Positions 59,841 through 64,000 of a DNA stretch of 64,000 nucleotides are shown here, in pieces. This DNA is from Candidatus Pollutiaquabacter sp. (GTDB lineage Bacteria; Bacteroidota; Bacteroidia; AKYH767-A; 2013-40CM-41-45). The DNA lies in the NCBI GenBank assembly GCA_947465495.1, contig CANIAS010000006.1, positions 1 through 64,000 on the forward strand. Reading direction: 5' to 3'. The stretch's first letter is position 1, and every line of letters starts with the position of its first letter. The notes beneath the pieces were generated by a model. The model ran no database searches, was not told where the DNA came from, and was given only the letters and a program-made list of their open reading frames with translations. The translations under genes were made by a program, and so were the position numbers.

Positions 59841-61147
59841 AAACGGAGAACTCACCCATTGTTGTCGGTCTCGACATCGGAACTACCAAAATCTGCACCA
59901 TCGTCGGTCGTAAAAACGAACATGGTAAGATTGACATCCTAGGATATGGCAAGGCTGAATCCCTCGGCGTTAGCCGTGGCGTTGTCACTAACATCGGCCT
60001 AACCATTGACTCTATCAAGAAGTCGATGCAGGAAGCATCCGCTAAATCCGGCGTCAACATCGCTAAAGTGTTTGTTGGTATCGCAGGCCAACACATTAAG
60101 AGCCTTCAACATCATGGCATGGTGACCCGCCGTTCTAGCGACGATGAAATCACACAGGAAAGCATTGATGCAATCGTTGAAGACATGCACAAATTGGCAA
60201 TGCCTCCTGGCGAACAAATCATCACGGTGATTCCTCAGGAGTACATCGTGGATAATGAGAGTGGGATCAAGAATCCGATTGGTATGGCGGGTGTTCGGCT
60301 GGAAGCCAATTGTCATATCATCACTGGCCAGGTTACCGCGGTGAAAAATATTAATCGTTGTGTGCAACAGGCGGGAATGAGTATCGAAGGTCTTTTCCTG
60401 GAGCCACTTGCCTCTGCAGATTCAGTACTTTCTGCCGAAGAAAAAGAAGCAGGCGTATGTTTGGTGGATATCGGTGGAGGTACCACAGATATCGCCATCT
60501 TCCAAGATGGTGTAATCCGCCACACGGCCGTTATTCCGTTCGGTGGAAATGTCATTACCGAAGACATCAAAGAAGGTTGTTCCATCCTGAAGAACCATGC
60601 TGAAAAATTGAAAATGAAGTTCGGTTCGGCATTATCTTCTGCTGAACAGGATAATGAGATTGTGGCCATTCCTGGTGCTCGCGGAAAAGCTCCGCGTGAA
60701 ATCCGTGTGCGTAATTTGTCCTCGATCATCCAGGCAAGAATGGAAGAGATCATCGATTACGTATTTTACGAAATCGTCCATTCTGGATATGAAAAGAAAT
60801 TAATCGACGGTATCGTAATTACGGGCGGTGGCGCACTGCTCAAGCACCTTCCACAGCTGGTGGAGTACCGCACTGGGAAAGATACCCGTATCGGTTATCC
60901 AAATGAACATTTGGCCAAAGGAGCCGAAGAGGTAAAAAGTCCCATGTTCGCAACCGCCGTCGGATTAGTCATTCAAGGATATCAGCATCTTGAACGTCGT
61001 AATGCCATTGTTGCAGGTGAGCAGAATGTGGAAGCCGAAAAAACGTTGACCGAAAAAGGTAAAATAGCACAACCACAAGATGAAACCAGGTGGTTTGACC
61101 ATTTGAAAAAATTCTTCACGGAAGAGGAAGAAGACACCAAACTTTGA
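59837..61147 (+). CDS. ftsA: Cell-division protein FtsA
   Basis: FtsA is an actin-like ATPase that tethers FtsZ to the membrane. In 436 residues it has VVGLDIGTTKICTIVGRKN (phosphate 1 loop, about 8-26), the inserted 1C domain (about 85-165), VDIGGGTTDIAIF (phosphate 2, about 207-219) and DGIVITGGGALLKHLPQLVE (adenosine motif). The C-terminal tail ends WFDHLKKFFTEEEEDTKL, where the helix FDHLKKFF looks like the amphipathic membrane anchor. Confidence 0.96.
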   Translation: MKTENSPIVVGLDIGTTKICTIVGRKNEHGKIDILGYGKAESLGVSRGVVTNIGLTIDSIKKSMQEASAKSGVNIAKVFVGIAGQHIKSLQHHGMVTRRSSDDEITQESIDAIVEDMHKLAMPPGEQIITVIPQEYIVDNESGIKNPIGMAGVRLEANCHIITGQVTAVKNINRCVQQAGMSIEGLFLEPLASADSVLSAEEKEAGVCLVDIGGGTTDIAIFQDGVIRHTAVIPFGGNVITEDIKEGCSILKNHAEKLKMKFGSALSSAEQDNEIVAIPGARGKAPREIRVRNLSSIIQARMEEIIDYVFYEIVHSGYEKKLIDGIVITGGGALLKHLPQLVEYRTGKDTRIGYPNEHLAKGAEEVKSPMFATAVGLVIQGYQHLERRNAIVAGEQNVEAEKTLTEKGKIAQPQDETRWFDHLKKFFTEEEEDTKL

Positions 61148-61182
61148 TTCATAAATAATATCACTGATAAAATACCCACTCC

Positions 61183-62730
61183 ATGGAATTTGATTTGAAT
61201 CGCGAAAAACCCTCCATCATTAAAGTTATTGGTGTAGGCGGCGGCGGCAGCAACGCTGTGAACCACATGTACCATCAAGGAATCAAAGGTGTTGAGTTCG
61301 TCGTGTGTAATACCGACGATCAGGCATTGAGGATTTCTCCTGTTCCGACAAAGATCCAGTTGGGTGAAAGTCTCACGAACGGCCGCGGCGCAGGCTCCAT
61401 TCCGGAAGTTGGCAAGAATGCCGCTATTGAGACCATCGATGAATTGAAAAAGATTCTGTTAGATAACACGCACATGGTGTTCATCACTGCAGGCATGGGC
61501 GGTGGCACAGGCACAGGTGCAGCACCAGTTATCGCACAGGCAGCGCGCGAACTCGGTATTTTGACAGTGGGTATCGTCACAATGCCATTCGATTTTGAAG
61601 GCAAGAAACGTAAACAGCAAGCCGATGAAGGTATCGAAGCGCTGAAAAAAAATGTGGATTCAATTCTCATCATTCGCAACGAACGCCTTCGTGAGATGTT
61701 TGGAAACCTTAAGCTTTCACAAGCATTCTCTCACGCTGATGACGTTTTGACGATCGCCGCCAAAGGCATCGCTGAAATCATTACAGTTACCGGACATATT
61801 AACGTGGATTTTGAAGACGTTAAAACCGCTGTTCAGAATAGTGGACACGCTATCATGGGTTCCGCTACAGCTGAAGGTGATAATCGTTCCATTCGTGCTG
61901 TTGAACAAGCGCTCGCTTCGCCGTTGTTGCACGATAACAATATTAAAGGGGCACGGTATATCCTGATGAATATTTCTAGCGGCGACAAGGAGGTGACCAT
62001 GGATGAAATCGGAGAAATTACCGACTATATCCAGGATCAAGCAGGTTTGACAGCTGATATTATTTGGGGTAATTGCTTTGATGAAACACTGGGTGACCGC
62101 TTGAGTGTTACGATTATCGCTACCGGATTCAAAACCCGCGCCGAACAAGGGCATGAAGCGGTTCAGAAAGAACGTGCCGGTACTAAAGTGTATGTCATGG
62201 ACGAAGAACCAAAGAAGCCGGTTGTAGTAACTCCTGAACCAGTCGTTGAAAATACCTTGCCCGCCACCTCGGAAGAGTTGTTTGAACCCGTACTAATTAC
62301 TCCGATTCAACCAGTTTCCGAGGTTAAACCTGAATTATCAACTCAGGAGGATAATCAATTTACCTTTGAATTCAACATTGCTCCAACGGGTAAGCCAGCC
62401 GAGCAAAAAGAAGAGGATGCTGCCCTGGAATTCGAAATGCGTAAAGATGTTGAAGTTCATGATCTAAACACCGATGAAGCGGACGAGGACGACTTTTTCC
62501 GTAAATCACGCGAACGCCTGGCTCGACTTAAGTCGTTGAATTATCGCCTGGGTGGAAATAATCTTTCTGAATTAGAGCGTGAGCCTGCCTATAAACGTAA
62601 AAACGTAAAATTGGAATCAGTCGCTCATTCAAGTGAGTCAAACATTTCCCGTTATACATTATCTGCGGAAGACGAAAAAAAGGCACACATTCGTTCCAAT
62701 AATTCCTTCTTGCACGATAACGTAGACTAA
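61183..62730 (+). CDS. ftsZ: Cell-division GTPase FtsZ
   Basis: FtsZ polymerises into the Z ring. In 515 residues it has the N-terminal KVIGVGGGGSNAVNHMY, the tubulin motif AGMGGGTGTGAAPVIA (about 103-118), RNERLREMFG, the T7 loop NVDFEDVKTAVQNSGHAIMG, and the core end near residue 325 (VTIIATGF). A linker of about 190 acidic residues follows (PVVVTPEPVVENTLPATSEEL quoted in part). The tail SNNSFLHDNVD replaces the usual C-terminal peptide and is typical of Bacteroidota. It lies 35 bp after ftsA and is followed by a terminator. Confidence 0.97.
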   Translation: MEFDLNREKPSIIKVIGVGGGGSNAVNHMYHQGIKGVEFVVCNTDDQALRISPVPTKIQLGESLTNGRGAGSIPEVGKNAAIETIDELKKILLDNTHMVFITAGMGGGTGTGAAPVIAQAARELGILTVGIVTMPFDFEGKKRKQQADEGIEALKKNVDSILIIRNERLREMFGNLKLSQAFSHADDVLTIAAKGIAEIITVTGHINVDFEDVKTAVQNSGHAIMGSATAEGDNRSIRAVEQALASPLLHDNNIKGARYILMNISSGDKEVTMDEIGEITDYIQDQAGLTADIIWGNCFDETLGDRLSVTIIATGFKTRAEQGHEAVQKERAGTKVYVMDEEPKKPVVVTPEPVVENTLPATSEELFEPVLITPIQPVSEVKPELSTQEDNQFTFEFNIAPTGKPAEQKEEDAALEFEMRKDVEVHDLNTDEADEDDFFRKSRERLARLKSLNYRLGGNNLSELEREPAYKRKNVKLESVAHSSESNISRYTLSAEDEKKAHIRSNNSFLHDNVD

Positions 62731-62796
62731 TTTTTGCGCCGGCGAACCGACTCATCCCGCTTCCCCAAGTACTGACATCGTTCGTATCGGCATTTC

Positions 62797-62824
62797 AGCC
62801 CTCCTTCATGGAGGGCTTTTTCAT
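62797..62824 (+). terminator. Terminator of the dcw cluster
   Basis: AGCCCTCC-ttcat-GGAGGGCT is an 8-bp perfect stem followed by five T, 67 bp after the ftsZ stop. Confidence 0.9.
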
Positions 62825-62832
62825 TTTGTTTG

Positions 62833-62840
62833 TATTTTTG
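62833..62840 (+). promoter_or_regulatory. -7 box of the yqeY-like gene
   Basis: TATTTTTG matches TAnnTTTG, 20 bp upstream of the ATG at 62860 and just after the ftsZ terminator. The -33 region is not clear. Confidence 0.45.
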
Positions 62841-62859
62841 AATCATTAATAAAACCATC

Positions 62860-63306
62860 ATGAGCTTAGAAGAAACAATTAATGCAGACTTGAAAGCCGC
62901 AATGTTGGCTAAACAAGAAGCCAGTGTGCGCGGCCTACGAGCGATCAAGCAAGCGGTCTTACTTGCCAAAACATCGGGCGGCGGATCTATTTCCCCAGAA
63001 GATGAATTCAAAATGCTTCAGAAGTTGGTAAAACAACGAAGAGAATCTGCCGAAGTGTTCCAACAACAAGGTCGTGCCGACTTGGCAGGGCCGGAGTTGG
63101 AAGAGATAGCAGTCATTGAAAAGTATCTCCCTCAGATGATGAGTGAAGAGGAAGTCCGTGTGGTAGTTAAGGCAGCCATAGCTCAAACCGGCGCATCGTC
63201 AGCCCAAGATATGGGCAAGGTTATGGGTTTGGTAACCAAGCAGTTGGCTGGAAAAGCGGATAATAAACTGGTTTCGCAACTTGTAAAACAATTGTTAGGA
63301 GCGTAA
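62860..63306 (+). CDS. GatB/YqeY domain-containing protein
   Basis: The 148-residue protein is the standalone YqeY-type tail domain of GatB: IKQAVLLAKTSGGGSISPEDEFKMLQKLVKQRRES (quoted in part), IAVIEKYLPQMMSEEEV, SAQDMGKVMGLVTKQLAGKAD. In GatB the domain contacts tRNA; the free form has no settled function. It lies between two transcription signals, so it is probably monocistronic. Confidence 0.92.
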   Translation: MSLEETINADLKAAMLAKQEASVRGLRAIKQAVLLAKTSGGGSISPEDEFKMLQKLVKQRRESAEVFQQQGRADLAGPELEEIAVIEKYLPQMMSEEEVRVVVKAAIAQTGASSAQDMGKVMGLVTKQLAGKADNKLVSQLVKQLLGA

Positions 63307-63326
63307 TTCAGCTTTTTTTCATGAAA

Positions 63327-63357
63327 CTTGTTTTTTTATTGCCGAATACTACCTTTG
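63327..63357 (+). promoter_or_regulatory. Promoter of the cold-shock gene
   Basis: CTTG (63327-63330), exactly 19 nt, then TACCTTTG (63350-63357), a full TAnnTTTG match. The predicted transcription start is about 63364. Confidence 0.7.
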
Positions 63358-63361
63358 AAGT

Positions 63362-63409
63362 GTCACCTGCAGTTATTCATTTAACAACGGGATGCTCCAA
63401 GCAGGTGAC
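63362..63409 (+). promoter_or_regulatory. Hairpin at the 5' end of the cold-shock mRNA leader
   Basis: GTCACCTGC (63362-63370) and GCAGGTGAC (63401-63409) form a perfect 9-bp stem around a 30-nt loop. The stem begins at the predicted transcription start, inside a leader of about 76 nt. Structured leaders control several cold-shock genes, so a temperature-responsive or stability role is plausible. Confidence 0.6.
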
Positions 63410-63439
63410 GAGTGTTCCGTAAATTTAATTTATTACCAC

Positions 63440-63634
63440 ATGAAAACCGGAACTGTAAAGTTCTTCAATGAGTCCAAAGGCTATGGCTTCATTGTATCGG
63501 ACGAAACAAAAAAAGAGGTATTCGTACACCACAGCGGCCTCTTGGAAAAAGTTCGTGAAAACGACAGGGTTGAGTTCGAAGAAATGGAAGGTCGTAAAGG
63601 CGTTAATGCAGTTAACGTTAAGCGAGTCCAGTAA
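63440..63634 (+). CDS. Cold-shock domain protein (CspA family)
   Basis: A 64-residue single CSD protein: MKTGTVKFFNESKGYGFI with RNP1 (KGYGFI, about 13-18) and RNP2 (VFVHHS, about 27-32), closing with VNAVNVKRVQ. It binds single-stranded RNA or DNA as a chaperone. The ORF track starts 48 bp upstream, which would lie in the structured leader; the family start is the ATG at 63440. It has its own promoter and terminator. Confidence 0.96.
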   Translation: MKTGTVKFFNESKGYGFIVSDETKKEVFVHHSGLLEKVRENDRVEFEEMEGRKGVNAVNVKRVQ

Positions 63635-63660
63635 TTCGATTCCACCACACTGGAATTTTC

Positions 63661-63689
63661 GGGAACCGTTCACGGTTCCCGTTTTTTTT
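63661..63689 (+). terminator. Terminator of the cold-shock gene
   Basis: GGGAACCG-ttca-CGGTTCCC is an 8-bp perfect stem followed by G and eight T, 26 bp after the stop. Confidence 0.93.
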
Positions 63690-63774
63690 GCCATAGCTCC
63701 TGACAATTTTATGTACTTTGTAACATTGGAAAATGGTGCCTCTGCTAACGCCTGCACCGCTCCAGTTGTCCTGT

Positions 63775-64000
63775 ATGAATAGCATGGATTTCGCAAAAGT
63801 GGTTGCTGCCGTAGATATCGGCGGAACAAATACAGTTTTCGCATTGGTTGATCGCGCCGGTCGAATTCTGCATAAGGATACAGTACCAACACGTTCTGCC
63901 ATTACTTGCGAAGCACTCGTGCAGGCAGTGTCTGATCGTCTTCGTTTGACTTCGAAAGATTATCAGTTGATGGCTGTCGGAATTGGTGCACCAAACGGCA
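63775..64000 (+). CDS. ROK-family sugar kinase/regulator (partial, 3' end outside window)
   Basis: The ORF track omits this gene because it runs off the window. The frame from the ATG at 63775 reads MNSMDFAKVVAAVDIGGTNTVFALVDRAGRIL, then MAVGIGAPNG at the edge. VAAVDIGGTNTVFALVD is the N-terminal phosphate-binding motif of ROK kinases and GIGAPNG matches the GxGxPG sugar-site motif. A glucokinase is the likeliest reading, since no DNA-binding N-terminal domain precedes the motif. The second Met (63784) could also be the start. Confidence 0.88.
   Translation, partial: MNSMDFAKVVAAVDIGGTNTVFALVDRAGRILHKDTVPTRSAITCEALVQAVSDRLRLTSKDYQLMAVGIGAPNG

Noticed and set aside
1-64000. CRISPR arrays, tRNA or rRNA genes, defence islands or prophage
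   Set aside because: I saw no regularly spaced repeats, no tRNA-like cloverleaf or rRNA sequence in the gaps, and no nuclease, integrase or phage gene. A tRNAscan or profile search would be decisive.

Overview
The window comes from a bacterium of the phylum Bacteroidota. The evidence is the gene content and the signals. There are type IX secretion (T9SS) cargo proteins, the gliding genes gldB and gldC, an alternative complex III (act) operon followed by coxB and coxA, and lipoproteins of the DUF4270 type. Several gene starts are preceded by the Bacteroidota promoter pattern TTTG-N19/20-TAnnTTTG, and Shine-Dalgarno sites are not obvious. The cell looks like an aerobic, Gram-negative heterotroph with a cytochrome oxidase, complete early haem synthesis and meso-diaminopimelate peptidoglycan. 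I cannot place it below phylum from the sequence alone.

Layout. 1-1815: the end of an outer-membrane protein gene faces a GAF-PAS sensor gene whose kinase core is degenerate. 1816-2902: a gene-poor stretch with the decayed right end of an IS256-family element. 2903-9013 (minus strand): a probable operon of a starch-synthase-like pseudoenzyme, a DUF4270 lipoprotein, glmS and a TMTC-like membrane/TPR protein. It diverges from panC (9219). 10124-18529: a mixed block with a cysteine desulfurase, a small secreted protein coupled to a PKD/T9SS protein, a VIT1-type transporter, a second TMTC-like protein, a lipoprotein and a cyclase-family hydrolase. 18851-29995: actABCDEF-coxBA, a quinol-to-oxygen respiratory operon closed by a strong terminator. 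30176-34672: a beta carbonic anhydrase, a T9SS surface protein and an unknown helical protein. 34843-38700: hemA, a fused hemC-hemD, and hemB. 38829-41741: a two-gene 2-oxoacid:ferredoxin oxidoreductase (korA, korB). 41817-47117: nadE, a porT-like barrel, gldB, gldC, engB and an alpha/beta hydrolase.

47321-62730 is an intact dcw cluster: mraZ, rsmH, ftsL-like, ftsI, murE, mraY, murD, ftsW, murG, murC, ftsQ, ftsA, ftsZ. Its genes are tightly packed, often with ATGA overlaps. Three 10-bp tandem repeats in front of mraZ look like the MraZ autoregulatory operator. The window closes with a yqeY-like gene, a cold-shock gene with a structured leader, and the start of a ROK-family gene cut by the window edge.

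Most of the window is conserved housekeeping sequence, and I do not see a convincing new defence or mobile system. The best leads are small: the sensor with lysine at the phospho-histidine position, the starch-synthase pseudoenzyme in the glmS operon, the MraZ operator, a palindrome at the kor promoter, a leader hairpin that starts at the predicted csp transcription start, and the secreted small protein coupled to a T9SS protein. I found no tRNA, rRNA or CRISPR array by eye.
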